Part shown: positions 27,297-35,594 of the stretch, one piece after another
Layout: every line of letters starts with the position of its first letter
How positions within the stretch are numbered: the first letter of the stretch is position 1
Assembly (NCBI RefSeq): GCF_900109115.1
Contig: NZ_FNYV01000006.1
Coordinates: 248,001-312,000, forward strand
Direction of reading: 5' to 3'
Source: Micromonospora phaseoli
GTDB lineage: Bacteria > Actinomycetota > Actinomycetes > Mycobacteriales > Micromonosporaceae
DNA: 64,000 bases
Translations under genes and position numbers: made by a program
Notes under the pieces: model-generated
Database searches by the model: none
What the model saw: only the letters and a program-made list of their open reading frames with translations
What the model was told of the DNA's origin: nothing

Positions 27297-28181
27297 ATGA
27301 TCCTCGCCCACGCCCACCGGGTCAGCCGGCGGTACGGCACCGTCCTCGCCCTGGACGAGGTCGACCTCGACGTGCGTGCCGGGGAGCTGGTCGGCCTGCT
27401 CGGGCCGAACGGAGCCGGCAAGAGCACCCTGATCAACCTGCTCGTCGGGCTGCGCCGGCCCAGCTCGGGCCGGGTCGAGTTGAACGGCGGCGACCCGCGC
27501 GACCCGGCGAGCCGACGGCAGCTCGGCGTGACCCCGCAGGAGACCGGGCTGCCCGGCACGCTGCGGGTCGGCGAGGTGGTGGACTTCGTCTCCGCCCACT
27601 ACCCGGATCCGATCCCACGCGACGAACTGCTCGACCGGTTCGGCCTCGGTGCGCAGGTCCGCCGGCAGTGCGGCGGACTCTCCGGCGGCCAGAAACGCCG
27701 GCTCGCGGTGGCGCTCGCCTTCGTCGGCCGGCCCCGGCTGGTGGTGCTCGACGAGCCGACCACCGGGCTCGACGTGGAGGCTCGCCACGCGCTGTGGGAC
27801 GCCATCCGGGCGTTCCACGCCGACGGCGGCACGGTGCTGCTGAGCAGCCACTACCTGGAGGAGGTGGAGGCGTTGGCGCAGCGGGTGGTGGTGATCGGTA
27901 AGGGCCGGGTGCTCGCCGACGACAGCGTCGACGCGATCCGGGCCGTGGTCGGCGTACGCCGGGTCAGCCTGACCGTCGACGCGGTGCCGGCGCTGCCCGG
28001 CGTGGTCCGCACCGAGCAGGTCGACGGTCGGACCCACCTGCTCACCGCCGACGCCGACCAACTGGTCCGGGATCTGGTCGCCAGCGGGGTCGCGTTCCGC
28101 AATCTGGAGGTCCGCCCGACCTCGCTGGAGGAGGCGTTCCTCGCCATCACCACCGCCGACGCCGAGCCAGCGCCCGCCTGA
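27297..28181 (+). CDS. ABC transporter ATP-binding protein (exporter type)
   Basis: 294-residue ATPase of a drug/ion exporter family (ABC-2). Walker A GPNGAGKS at about 36-43, signature LSGGQ near 128, Walker B LVVLDEP near 148, and H-loop SSHYLEE. The C-terminal extension after about residue 225 is typical of DrrA/CcmA-like ATPases. GAAGGAG seven bases before ATG 27297 fixes the start. The permease gene follows after 12 bases. Confidence 0.93.
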   Translation: MILAHAHRVSRRYGTVLALDEVDLDVRAGELVGLLGPNGAGKSTLINLLVGLRRPSSGRVELNGGDPRDPASRRQLGVTPQETGLPGTLRVGEVVDFVSAHYPDPIPRDELLDRFGLGAQVRRQCGGLSGGQKRRLAVALAFVGRPRLVVLDEPTTGLDVEARHALWDAIRAFHADGGTVLLSSHYLEEVEALAQRVVVIGKGRVLADDSVDAIRAVVGVRRVSLTVDAVPALPGVVRTEQVDGRTHLLTADADQLVRDLVASGVAFRNLEVRPTSLEEAFLAITTADAEPAPA

Positions 28182-28193
28182 GGAGACCCTGCC

Positions 28194-28931
28194 GTGCAAC
28201 TCGTCCTGACCCACGCGCGCTACCAGCTGCTGGAGACGATCCGCATCCCGATCGCGATCTTCGGTAGCGCGTTCTTCCCGGCCGTCGCGATGCTCTTCTT
28301 CGTGGTGCCGTTCGCCGGGAAGGACCCGGTGGGCGCCACCTTCGCCACCGCCTCGATGGTCACCTTCTCGGTGATGAGCGCCAACATCTTCCAGTACGGC
28401 GTCGGTGTCGCCGAGGATCGGGCTCAGCCCTGGGATCCGTTCACCCGTACGCTGCCGGTCGGGCCGGCACCGCGCTTCGCCGGACGGATCGGGGCCGGGC
28501 TGGTCGTCACCTACCTGTCGCTGATTCCCCTGGTGGTCATCGCGGCGACGCTGACCGACGCCCAGATCACCCCGGGATCGTTCCTGCTGGCGCTCGGCAC
28601 CGTGGGGGTGATCTCGGTGCCGTTCACGCTGATGGGGTTGAGCATCGGGTACGCGCTGCCGAGCAAGGCGGCGATCGTGGTGGCCCAGATCGTCTTCTTC
28701 CCGCTCGCCTTCGGTGGTGGCCTGCTCTCCGCCCCCGACCAGGCACCCGGCTTCGTCGAGACGATCGCCCCCTTTCTGCCCACCCGGGGCGCGGTGGAGC
28801 TGGTGTGGGCGGCGGTCGGCGACTACTCGGTCAATCCGCTGTCGCTGGTCATGCTCGGTGTCTGGGTGGCGGCGCTGGCCGGGCTGGCCGGGTGGGCCTA
28901 TCGCCGGGACGAGGGTCGCCGGTTCAGTTGA
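28194..28931 (+). CDS. ABC-2 type transporter permease
   Basis: 245-residue membrane protein with six hydrophobic segments and the ABC-2 permease layout; partner of the upstream ATPase. GTG start with GAGGAGACC upstream, the Shine-Dalgarno overlapping the end of the ATPase gene, so the two are co-translated. Substrate unknown: lantibiotic, antibiotic or lipid export are all possible. Confidence 0.9.
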   Translation: MQLVLTHARYQLLETIRIPIAIFGSAFFPAVAMLFFVVPFAGKDPVGATFATASMVTFSVMSANIFQYGVGVAEDRAQPWDPFTRTLPVGPAPRFAGRIGAGLVVTYLSLIPLVVIAATLTDAQITPGSFLLALGTVGVISVPFTLMGLSIGYALPSKAAIVVAQIVFFPLAFGGGLLSAPDQAPGFVETIAPFLPTRGAVELVWAAVGDYSVNPLSLVMLGVWVAALAGLAGWAYRRDEGRRFS

Positions 28932-29027
28932 CGTTCGAGGCGTTTGCACCCCGGGCAGCCACCGGGCGGTGCCACGATGCCGGAGACGGCGGTCGGTCGG
29001 CGGTCGCCTGAGTCGAGAGGGGTGGCC

Positions 29028-29804
29028 GTGGCCAGCGTCGCACCGGGTACGCCCTGCTGGGCCGACCTGGCGACGCCCGGACTCGACGCGGCCCGCCGGT
29101 TCTACCCGGAGCTGTTCGGCTGGACCGGCCGGGTGGATCCCGAGCCGGAGGCGGGCGGGTACACGGTCTTCCTGCTGGGCGGCCGAGCGGTGGCCGGTGC
29201 CGGCCCGCCGGCCGTACCGGACCAGGTGCCGATCTGGTCGACGTACGTCGCCACCGACGACGCCGACCTGGTCGCCGGCCGGGTGGAGCGGGCCGGCGGG
29301 CAGGTGGTGGTGCCGCCGTTCGAGGTCTTCGACCGGGGCCGGATGGCGGTCTTCACCGACCCGGCCGGCGCGGCGTTCAGCGTCTGGCAGCCGTTCGCCT
29401 TCGCCGGCGCCGAGGTCTTCGACACCCCCGGCGCGATGAGCTGGACCGAACTGGTCACGCCCGACCCGGAGGGGGCCCGCGTCTTCTATGAGCTGGTCTT
29501 CGGGTGGCAGCCCGAGGAGGAGCCGATGGGGCAGGTCGCCTACACCGGCTGGCGGCTCGGCGACCGGATGGTGGCGGGGATGATGCCCCCGCTGGGCGTG
29601 GAGTTCCCGGCAGACTCGCCGGCCTACTGGACGGTGTACTTCTCGGTCGCCGACGCGGACGCCACCGCGGCGCACGCCGCCGAACTGGGCGGCACCATCC
29701 TGGTCCCGCCCCGCGACATCCCCGCCGGCCGCATAGCCGCCCTCCGCGACCCAACTGGCGCCCTCTTCTCCCTGATCTCCCTAACCCGGACCGTCCCGCG
29801 TTGA
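29028..29804 (+). CDS. Double VOC-domain (glyoxalase-like) protein
   Basis: 258-residue protein with two vicinal-oxygen-chelate domains: first half CWADLATPGLDAARRFYPELFGW, second half MSWTELVTPDPEGARVFYELVFGW. Each has the beta-alpha-beta-beta-beta VOC pattern. Proteins of this build act in resistance or as small-molecule binding enzymes; the substrate cannot be told. Start chosen at GTG 29028 because GAGAGG lies seven bases upstream; an ATG at 28977 is an alternative. Its stop codon lies inside the terminator palindrome. Confidence 0.8.
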   Translation: MASVAPGTPCWADLATPGLDAARRFYPELFGWTGRVDPEPEAGGYTVFLLGGRAVAGAGPPAVPDQVPIWSTYVATDDADLVAGRVERAGGQVVVPPFEVFDRGRMAVFTDPAGAAFSVWQPFAFAGAEVFDTPGAMSWTELVTPDPEGARVFYELVFGWQPEEEPMGQVAYTGWRLGDRMVAGMMPPLGVEFPADSPAYWTVYFSVADADATAAHAAELGGTILVPPRDIPAGRIAALRDPTGALFSLISLTRTVPR

Positions 29805-29859
29805 TCAAGAAGTTTGCGTCTGGATTCGCGGCTTTCCAGACGCAAACTTCTTGATCAAC
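29800..29859. terminator. Perfect 25-bp palindrome between convergent genes
   Basis: Arms 29800-29824 and 29835-29859 are perfect complements (starting GTTGATCAAGAAGTTTGCG) around a 10-base loop. The stop codons of the VOC gene and of btuD both lie inside the arms, so it can end transcription from both sides. It is AT-richer than its surroundings. Its length and perfection suggest a repeat family rather than a chance terminator. Confidence 0.85.
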
Positions 29860-30655
29860 TTAGCGGAGGCGGGGTGGGGCGGGTGGGGAGGACCAGGGGG
29901 CCGTGCGGGCCGGGGATGACGCGGACGTGGGCGCGGTAGTGGTGGGCGAGCAGGTCCTCGGTGAGGACCTGCTCGGGGGTGCCGCTGGCGGCGATCCGGC
30001 CGGCGGCGAGCAGCACCATGCGGTCGGCGTACTCGCCGGCGATCGACAGGTCGTGCATGGTGGCCAGCACGGTCAATCCGTGCGTACGACGCAGCTGATC
30101 GACCAGTTCGAGGACCTCCTGCTGGTGGCCGATGTCGAGCGCGCTCGTCGGCTCGTCGAGCAGCAGCAGGGTGGCGCCCTGGGCCAACGCCCGGGCCAGG
30201 AAGACCCGCTGCCGCTCGCCGCCGGAGAGGGTGGCCAGCTCGCGGGTGGAGAAGCCGGCGAGGTCCAGCCGGCCGAGCACCTCGTGCACCACAGCCAGAT
30301 CGGCGACGGACTCCCGGCCCAACGGCGCGATGTACGGGTTACGACCGAGCAGCACGTAGTCCAGCACCGCCATGCCGGGCGGCACCACCGGGGACTGGGC
30401 GACGGTGGCCACCACCCGGGCCCGTTCCCGGCGACGCAGGGCGCCGAGCGGCGTACCGAAGAGCCGTACGGCGTCCGGCGCGGGCAGCAGGCCGCCGACG
30501 GCGCGCAGCAGGGTCGACTTGCCGGCGCCGTTGGGGCCGATCACGGTGACCCACTCGCCGGCGGCCACGGCCAGGTCGATGCCGGTGAGGATGGGCACCC
30601 CGTCCAGGCTGATCCGCAGGTCACGCACCTCGACGGCGGGTACCGGCGGGGTCAC
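29855..30655 (-). CDS. btuD: Vitamin B12 ABC transporter ATPase
   Basis: 266-residue ATPase of the FecE/BtuD/HmuV group that powers uptake across the membrane. Walker A GPNGAGKS at 40-47, signature LSGGERQR at 143-150, Walker B TLLLLDEPTSALD. Sequence alone cannot separate B12, heme and siderophore importers; the cobalamin riboswitch upstream of the operon makes B12 the likely cargo. GTG start overlaps the permease stop by four bases. Confidence 0.88.
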   Translation of the reverse strand: MTPPVPAVEVRDLRISLDGVPILTGIDLAVAAGEWVTVIGPNGAGKSTLLRAVGGLLPAPDAVRLFGTPLGALRRRERARVVATVAQSPVVPPGMAVLDYVLLGRNPYIAPLGRESVADLAVVHEVLGRLDLAGFSTRELATLSGGERQRVFLARALAQGATLLLLDEPTSALDIGHQQEVLELVDQLRRTHGLTVLATMHDLSIAGEYADRMVLLAAGRIAASGTPEQVLTEDLLAHHYRAHVRVIPGPHGPLVLPTRPTPPPLS

Positions 30656-31746
30656 GTCAACACCCGCCGGGCGGACCGCAGCACCAGCACGAAGAAGGGG
30701 CCGCCCAGCAACGCGGTGACCACGCCGATCGGAATCTCCTGCGGTGCGGCGGCGGTCCGCGCCACCACGTCGGTCAGGGCCAGGAAGGCACCCCCGAACA
30801 GCAGCGACAGCGGCAGGATGACCCGGTAGCTCGACCCGGCGAGCAGCCGTACGGTGTGCGGCACGATGATGCCGACGAAACCGATCAGGCCGGAGGCGGA
30901 GACCGCGGCGGCGGTGCCCAGCGAGGCGGCGGCGATCAGTAGATACCGGGACCGCTGCGGGTGCAGGCCGAGACCCGCCGCCTCGTCGTCACCGACGGAG
31001 AGCACATCCAGCTCGCGCCGGAGCAGCAGGATCACCAGGCTGGTGACCAGGAAGTACGGCAGCACCAGTCGGACGTCCTGCCAGCCGGCGGTGGCCAACC
31101 GCCCGAGCAGCCAGGAGTACACCTGCTGGATGCTGTCCGCGTGCCGCTGCAACAGGTACGTCTGCCCGGCACTGAGGAACGCGGAGACGGCCACCCCGGC
31201 GAGGATCAGCGTGGCCGGCGAGCGGCTGCGCCCACCGGCCACGCCGAGCAGGTACGTCATGGTGACCGCGCCGAGCGAGCCGACGAAGGCGGCCAGCGGA
31301 ATCGTCACCGGCAGCTCGCCCAGTGACCCGCCGACCCCCACCCCGAGGGTCAGCACCACGGTGACCGCCAGCCCCGCCCCGGCGGCGACGCCGAGCAGGT
31401 ACGGGTCGGCCAGCGGGTTGCGGAACACCCCCTGGTAGGCGCCGCCGGCCAGGGCGAGCAGCCCACCGACCAGCAGGCCCAGCACCACGCGGGGCAGCCG
31501 CAGCTCGGTGACGATGGCGATCTCCCGCTCGGTCAGCCCGCTCTCCAGGCGTACCCCGGGGAGCAGGTTGAGCAGTTCGATCGCGACGCTGCCGGGCGGC
31601 AGGCTGACCGGGCCGAGCGAGACGCCGGCCACCAGGGCGAGGAGCACGGCGAGCACGGCCGCGGCCAGCCAGCGTTTCCGCAGGCCCACCGGGCGCGACG
31701 GCACGCCCGGTGGGAAGGAAGGGCCCCCTTTTAACGCCTGGTGCAT
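30652..31746 (-). CDS. btuC: Vitamin B12 ABC transporter permease (FecCD family)
   Basis: FecCD-type permease, 364 residues as drawn, about ten helices, with the GVFRNPLADPYLLGVAAGAG motif and GLIGFVGIIVPH that contact the ATPase. The N-terminus is odd: the ATG and the first codons (MHQALKGGPSFPP) are read from the dispersed GGGCCCC/GTTAAC repeat copy 2. The native start may be the downstream GTG of VPSRPVGLRKRW, just before the first helix. The SD-like AAGGGG before the ATG is also repeat-derived. Confidence 0.88.
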   Translation of the reverse strand: MHQALKGGPSFPPGVPSRPVGLRKRWLAAAVLAVLLALVAGVSLGPVSLPPGSVAIELLNLLPGVRLESGLTEREIAIVTELRLPRVVLGLLVGGLLALAGGAYQGVFRNPLADPYLLGVAAGAGLAVTVVLTLGVGVGGSLGELPVTIPLAAFVGSLGAVTMTYLLGVAGGRSRSPATLILAGVAVSAFLSAGQTYLLQRHADSIQQVYSWLLGRLATAGWQDVRLVLPYFLVTSLVILLLRRELDVLSVGDDEAAGLGLHPQRSRYLLIAAASLGTAAAVSASGLIGFVGIIVPHTVRLLAGSSYRVILPLSLLFGGAFLALTDVVARTAAAPQEIPIGVVTALLGGPFFVLVLRSARRVLT

Positions 31747-31768
31747 AGGAAGGGCCCCTTGTTAACGA
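31713..31768 (+). repeat. GGGCCCC/GTTAAC dispersed repeat, copy 2
   Basis: 56-base copy of the element at 11381, same order of blocks: GGAAGGAAGGGCCCCC, TTTTAACGCC, then a divergent linker GGTGCATA and GGAAGGGCCCCTTGTTAACGA. It occupies nearly the whole gap between btuF and btuC and supplies the first possible ATG of btuC. Relative to these genes it is antisense. Confidence 0.8.
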
Positions 31769-31781
31769 CTGCCGTCCGGCG

Positions 31782-32717
31782 TCACTCGGACACCTTGGCG
31801 GTGGCCTCCACAATGGTGCGCAGCAGGTCCACCACGCGCGGCCCCCAGCGGGAGGCGATGTCGTCGTCGAGCTCCACGATCTGGTCGTTGCGTACCGCGT
31901 TGATGCTGGACCAGCCGCTGCGGGCCTTGACCGTCGCGGCGCTCTGCTGGCAGCACGTGACGTCGGAGAGGAAGACGAAGTCCGGGTTGGCCTCGACGAT
32001 CACTTCCTGGGACAGCTGCGGGTAGCCGGCGCTCTTTCCGTCGGCGTCGGCGGCGTCGGCGATGTTCTCCAGGCCGGCGAGGGTGTAGACCGAGCCGATG
32101 AAGGTCTTGCTGGTCGCGGTGTACAGCTCCGGGCCCAGCTCGTGGAAGTAGGTGGGCGCCTGCACCCGCTGCGGTACCTCGGCGACGATCTTCGCGATGT
32201 CGTCCTTCATCCGCTGGACCACGTCGGCCGCCGCGTCTGTGTTGCCGGTCAGCGTGCCCAGCTCGGTGAGCTGACGGTACGAGTCGTCAAGGGTCTGCGC
32301 CGCCGGAGTCAGGTAGACGGGGATCTTGAGCGCGGTGAGCTGGTCGACGATCTTGTTGGTGTCGTTGGCGAGCACCACCAGGTCCGGCTCCTTACCGGCG
32401 ATCGCCTCGGCGTTCGGCTGGTAGCCGGACAGGTCCGTCTTCGGCGCGTCGGCCGGGAAGTTGGACTGGTCGTCGACGGCGGTGACCTGGGGGCCGGCGC
32501 CGATCGCGAAGAGCATCTCGGTGCCCGTCGGCGAGAGAGAGACGATTCTCTCGGGCCGCTGCTCCAACGTCAGGTCGCCGACGGTGACGGGGAAGGCGGC
32601 AGCGGTCGGGCTACCGCTGGGGGCGGGGGTCTCGGCGGTCTTCTCGGCGCAGGCACCGAGCGCGAGCGCGGCCACCGCGAGGGTGGCGGCGAAGACCCGG
32701 GGGGTACGTCTGAACAT
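31782..32717 (-). CDS. btuF: Cobalamin-binding lipoprotein
   Basis: 311-residue periplasmic-type substrate-binding lipoprotein of cluster A-II (BtuF/FhuD fold): the two lobes are joined by a long helix. Lipobox LALGAC at residues about 15-20 places the mature Cys at the membrane outer face. The conserved start of the mature domain is RPERIVSLSPTGTEMLFAIGAG. AGGAGG lies upstream of the ATG and is part of the riboswitch expression platform. First gene of btuFCD. Confidence 0.92.
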   Translation of the reverse strand: MFRRTPRVFAATLAVAALALGACAEKTAETPAPSGSPTAAAFPVTVGDLTLEQRPERIVSLSPTGTEMLFAIGAGPQVTAVDDQSNFPADAPKTDLSGYQPNAEAIAGKEPDLVVLANDTNKIVDQLTALKIPVYLTPAAQTLDDSYRQLTELGTLTGNTDAAADVVQRMKDDIAKIVAEVPQRVQAPTYFHELGPELYTATSKTFIGSVYTLAGLENIADAADADGKSAGYPQLSQEVIVEANPDFVFLSDVTCCQQSAATVKARSGWSSINAVRNDQIVELDDDIASRWGPRVVDLLRTIVEATAKVSE

Positions 32718-32925
32718 CGGTCCTCCTGTCGGTCGAGGATTGCGGTGCTTCGCCGACAGGGAGCCTGAGCACCCGTCCGCGAGGCGCCCTTCCTCGAGAG
32801 CGCGGATCGCGACCGCGCCCCAGGCGACCTGGCTTGTCCCCGGTGTCGGGGCATCACAGTTGCGGGACAGCGCCGGTGTCGCACCGGCTTCGCTGTGGCG
32901 GGTCGGTAAGACCGTAGCGCACGCC
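32718..32925 (-). ncRNA. Cobalamin riboswitch controlling btuFCD
   Basis: The minus-strand leader has the B12-aptamer core in order: GCCGGTG-n-CACCGGC, the long conserved GCTGTCCCGCAACTGTGA, and the B12 box AGCCAGGTCGCCTGG (32820-32835). Downstream, CTCCTGTCGG at 32723-32732 (plus-strand view) pairs with 32753-32763 apart from one bulged base; this hairpin includes the AGGAGG Shine-Dalgarno of btuF. B12 binding should thus hide the ribosome site and shut translation. High confidence from conserved boxes. Confidence 0.93.
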
Positions 32926-33016
32926 GGGACAGCGGCCCGTTGAGCAGGCCAGCGCGCTCGGGTGCGGCCCGCCGGGACAACGACCACTCGACAGCCTTTG
33001 TCCGTTTGGTCCTTGA

Positions 33017-33053
33017 GACGGGGCCCCGCGCGAGGGGGTGGCGGGGCCCCGTC
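33017..33053. terminator. GC-rich 13-bp hairpin after the M14 carboxypeptidase
   Basis: Arms GACGGGGCCCCGC (33017-33029) and its complement (33041-33053) with an 11-base loop, four bases past the carboxypeptidase stop on the minus strand. Also separates the riboswitch promoter from upstream transcription. Confidence 0.75.
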
Positions 33054-33057
33054 CCGC

Positions 33058-34938
33058 TCAGGAGGAGGTGATGGTGACGTTGTCCACAGCCGCCTCGACC
33101 AGGCTGGCCGTCGAGGCGTCCGCAGCCTCCACCAGGATCCGGATCGACTGTCCGGCGTACGGGGTGAGGTTTAGGTTCGACACCGTCCAGGCACCGTTGC
33201 GGTTGCTGGCCGCACCGGCCTGGGTGAGCAGCGCCGTGGTGCCGCCGTTGTGCACCACACTGACCCGGAAGTAGTCCGCCGTGGACGAGTTCGAGCCGTG
33301 CGCCAGATACCAGGCCAGCGACAGCGTCAACGTGCCGCTGGACGGCAGTGCGACGGCCGGTGACCGGGCACTGGTGACGCCGCCGTCGACGTCGTGGTCA
33401 CCCGCGCCGCTGCCGGCGAGCCGACCGGTCACCAGGTCGTTGCTGCCCGCGTACGGAGCGAGCTGCTTGGCCCCGCTGGAGTTGGTGGCCTGCGCGGCGC
33501 CGCGCTCCCACTGGCCCAGGGTCGCGGCGTCGGTGCCGCTGGGGTTGATCGTCCAACCGGTCGCGGTCTCGAAGGTGTCCGACCAGACCGTGGTCCCGCC
33601 GCCACCGCTGCCGCAGTAGTCCGCCTGCTTGCCGATCGCCCGGTACGGGCAGTCGGCGTACTCGGAGAGGATCAGCACCGCCTCGCGGTTGCGCGAGGTC
33701 TGCTGCGGGATCACCTCGTCGGGCGGGTAGAAGCCGCCACCGGAGGCCGAGCCCGGATACAGCTCGAAGGTGTACGCCCAGATGCCGTGCGTCGCCCACA
33801 TCCAGTCGATGCTGCTGCCGTCGGTGACGTACAGGTCGCTGGACTGCTGCGGGGTGAAGCCGTTGGTCGCCGCCATCTGCTGGCCGATGGTGGCGAAGGT
33901 GTTGTACTGGTCGGTGGTCATCCCGGGCGCGGTGTTGTTGTACGTGTAGCCGTACGGCCACAGCACCAGTTGCGAGTAGGTGTGGAAGTCGATGTTGGCC
34001 TTGATCTGCTGTACCCCGCCGACCACGCGGCTGTTGACGAAGTTGCGCAGCGCCTGCGTCTCCGGTGCGGAGAAGGCCGACGGACCCCGGTAGGTGTCCG
34101 ACGAGGTCGAACCGGACGAGCCGCCGCAGCAGCCCCAGTTGTAGCTCCAGTTCCGGTTCAGGTCGGTCCCGACGTACGACGATCCGCTGTTGGGTTGGCG
34201 GTTCTTGCGCCAGGACCGGTAGGAGCCGGTGGCGATGTCGTACTCGCTGCCGTCCGGGTTGACGGACGGCACGATCCAGATCTCCCGGTTGTTGACCAGG
34301 CTGGTGACCCGGGAGTCGGAGCCGTAGCTGTCGGTGAAGAGGTTGAGCAGGTAGATCGCCATCTCGACGGTCAGGTGCTCACGGGCGTGCTGCTGCGCGT
34401 TGAAGAGGATCTCCGGCTCGTTCTCGTCGGTGGCGACGTTGTCGGAGATCTTCACCGCGACCAGGTCGCGGCCCTCGTACGAGGTGCCGATGCTGATCTT
34501 CCGGGCGATCGTCGGATGGTCGGCGACCACCTTGTTGACCGCCGCGATCATTTCCGGGTAGTCGTGGTAGTTGGAGTCGGCCGCCGGGAAGCCGAAGATC
34601 CCGACATCCCCCTCCGCCTGACCACGGTCGGTCGGCAGCGCGGCGATCGCTTCCAGCCGGAACCCGAGCCGGGTGATGGCGGCAGCCTCGGCACGGGTGG
34701 CCGAGATGTGCAGCACGCCGTGCTCCGAGTAGTCGATGGCGGCACCCGTACGGGCAACCGCGTTGCGGTCGGCGAGCGTCTTCGGTCCCAGCACCCGGTA
34801 GGGCACGGCGGCCGGTTGTTCGTCCCGGTTAGGGGCGGGTTCGGCGGAGACGGGTGGCGCGGCGATGGTGAGCAGGCCGAGCCCGGCGGCGACGATGAGC
34901 GCCAGTGCACGGCGGATAGGAATGGTGCCGAAGGCCAT
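33058..34938 (-). CDS. Secreted M14 zinc carboxypeptidase
   Basis: 626-residue exported metallopeptidase that removes C-terminal residues. Signal peptide ends near PPVSAEPA. M14 zinc ligands are seen as HAREH (HxxE) and the later NIDFHTY His; the catalytic Glu is in TFELYPG, and DLNRNW is the substrate-binding Asn-Arg motif. After about residue 440 a Gly-rich linker leads to a beta-sandwich domain (WSDTFETATGW ... ADYFRVSVV) like the proprotein/CBM-type modules attached to secreted hydrolases. GAGGAGG precedes the ATG. Terminator immediately downstream. Confidence 0.93.
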   Translation of the reverse strand: MAFGTIPIRRALALIVAAGLGLLTIAAPPVSAEPAPNRDEQPAAVPYRVLGPKTLADRNAVARTGAAIDYSEHGVLHISATRAEAAAITRLGFRLEAIAALPTDRGQAEGDVGIFGFPAADSNYHDYPEMIAAVNKVVADHPTIARKISIGTSYEGRDLVAVKISDNVATDENEPEILFNAQQHAREHLTVEMAIYLLNLFTDSYGSDSRVTSLVNNREIWIVPSVNPDGSEYDIATGSYRSWRKNRQPNSGSSYVGTDLNRNWSYNWGCCGGSSGSTSSDTYRGPSAFSAPETQALRNFVNSRVVGGVQQIKANIDFHTYSQLVLWPYGYTYNNTAPGMTTDQYNTFATIGQQMAATNGFTPQQSSDLYVTDGSSIDWMWATHGIWAYTFELYPGSASGGGFYPPDEVIPQQTSRNREAVLILSEYADCPYRAIGKQADYCGSGGGGTTVWSDTFETATGWTINPSGTDAATLGQWERGAAQATNSSGAKQLAPYAGSNDLVTGRLAGSGAGDHDVDGGVTSARSPAVALPSSGTLTLSLAWYLAHGSNSSTADYFRVSVVHNGGTTALLTQAGAASNRNGAWTVSNLNLTPYAGQSIRILVEAADASTASLVEAAVDNVTITSS

Positions 34939-35160
34939 GGAGACAACCTCCTCGAGGCGCGGGGATCCCCCGCTCGGTAGCAGACAGCCCACCACCGGTC
35001 ACATGGTCATATCAATATTGATCGTTGCATGGCCCATCCCAGCCGGATCCTCATGCCGGCAACATGTTTCCTCCGGCCCGTACGCGACGAAGCCCGGCAC
35101 CGTGCCCACGAGGTCACGCCACCGGTGCCGGTACGGCTCAGGCGGCCGGTCCGGGACCGC
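34939..35160. promoter_or_regulatory. Upstream region of the carboxypeptidase with AT-rich palindrome
   Basis: Contains ATCAATATTGAT (35011-35022), a perfect 12-bp palindrome flanked by ATGGTCAT and GTTGCATGG in otherwise GC-rich DNA, about 75-85 bases upstream of the start codon. Likely regulator binding site or promoter core. The remainder up to the end of the DUF4229-like gene shows no gene. Confidence 0.5.
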
Positions 35161-35499
35161 TCAGGCCGACGGGCCTCGACCCGGCCCCGGGGTGTCGCCG
35201 GGCTGGTCGGCGGCGGAATCGACCTGGCCACCGGCGGGCGCGTCGCCCTCGGTCTGGTCGTCGCCGGCCAGCGCGGCCCGCAGCCGCTCCTTCTCCGTGC
35301 GGCGACGCTCGGCGGCGGCGGCCATCTCCTCGGCCATCTCGTCGCGCCACCCCTTGAGCAGGAAGAAGGAGACCGCGGCGGAGAACAGCAGGGCCAGGAT
35401 CAGCTTGAGGAAGATGTCCAGGTCGACCGGCCAGAGGGCCGCCACCACGACCACGAACAGTCCGATCCGGCCGAGCGTGTATTTGACCGCCGCGCTCAC
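35161..35499 (-). CDS. Small membrane protein, DUF4229-like
   Basis: 112-residue protein with two adjacent hydrophobic helices near the N-terminus (about residues 10-50, IGLFVVVVAALWPV and LILALLFSAAVSFFLL) and a charged helical, then acidic disordered tail. This resembles the actinobacterial DUF4229 family, whose genes often lie near menaquinone genes; here mqnE is two genes upstream. Function unknown. The GTG start overlaps the TGA of a 8-codon mini-ORF. Confidence 0.7.
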   Translation of the reverse strand: MSAAVKYTLGRIGLFVVVVAALWPVDLDIFLKLILALLFSAAVSFFLLKGWRDEMAEEMAAAAERRRTEKERLRAALAGDDQTEGDAPAGGQVDSAADQPGDTPGPGRGPSA

Positions 35500-35522
35500 G
35501 TTCGTACGCTCCGCTCGCTCAC
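35496..35522 (-). repeat. GTGAGCG coupling element, type B (mini-ORF)
   Basis: GTGAGCGAGCGGAGCGTACG followed by AACGTGA: an 8-codon ORF whose TGA overlaps the GTG start of the downstream gene (ACGTGAGC). It resembles the start of paaB (18787-18810: GTGAGCGAGCGTGGCGAGCG, then AACC). A palindromic CGCCGTCCG/CCGGACGGCG lies just upstream. Confidence 0.6.
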
Positions 35523-35594
35523 GTCGCCACTCCGTTCCTCGCCGTCCGGCGGACGGCGTTCTCAGTCCTGCTGCCGGCCGGCCGGGGGCCGGTC

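Noticed and set aside
26706..29675. A 989-codon ORF on the minus strand
   Set aside because: It is the antisense of the ABC ATPase, permease and VOC genes, whose motifs (Walker A, LSGGQ, VOC repeats) prove the plus-strand reading. High GC makes stop codons rare in shadow frames.
29855..32717. Heme or siderophore importer identity
   Set aside because: Family motifs alone allow it, but the cobalamin aptamer in the leader fits B12 better.
33018..33052. GGGGCCCC hairpin as a fourth copy of the dispersed repeat
   Set aside because: It shares only the GGGGCCCC core and lacks GTTAAC and the GTAGAGC linker; better explained as a terminator.
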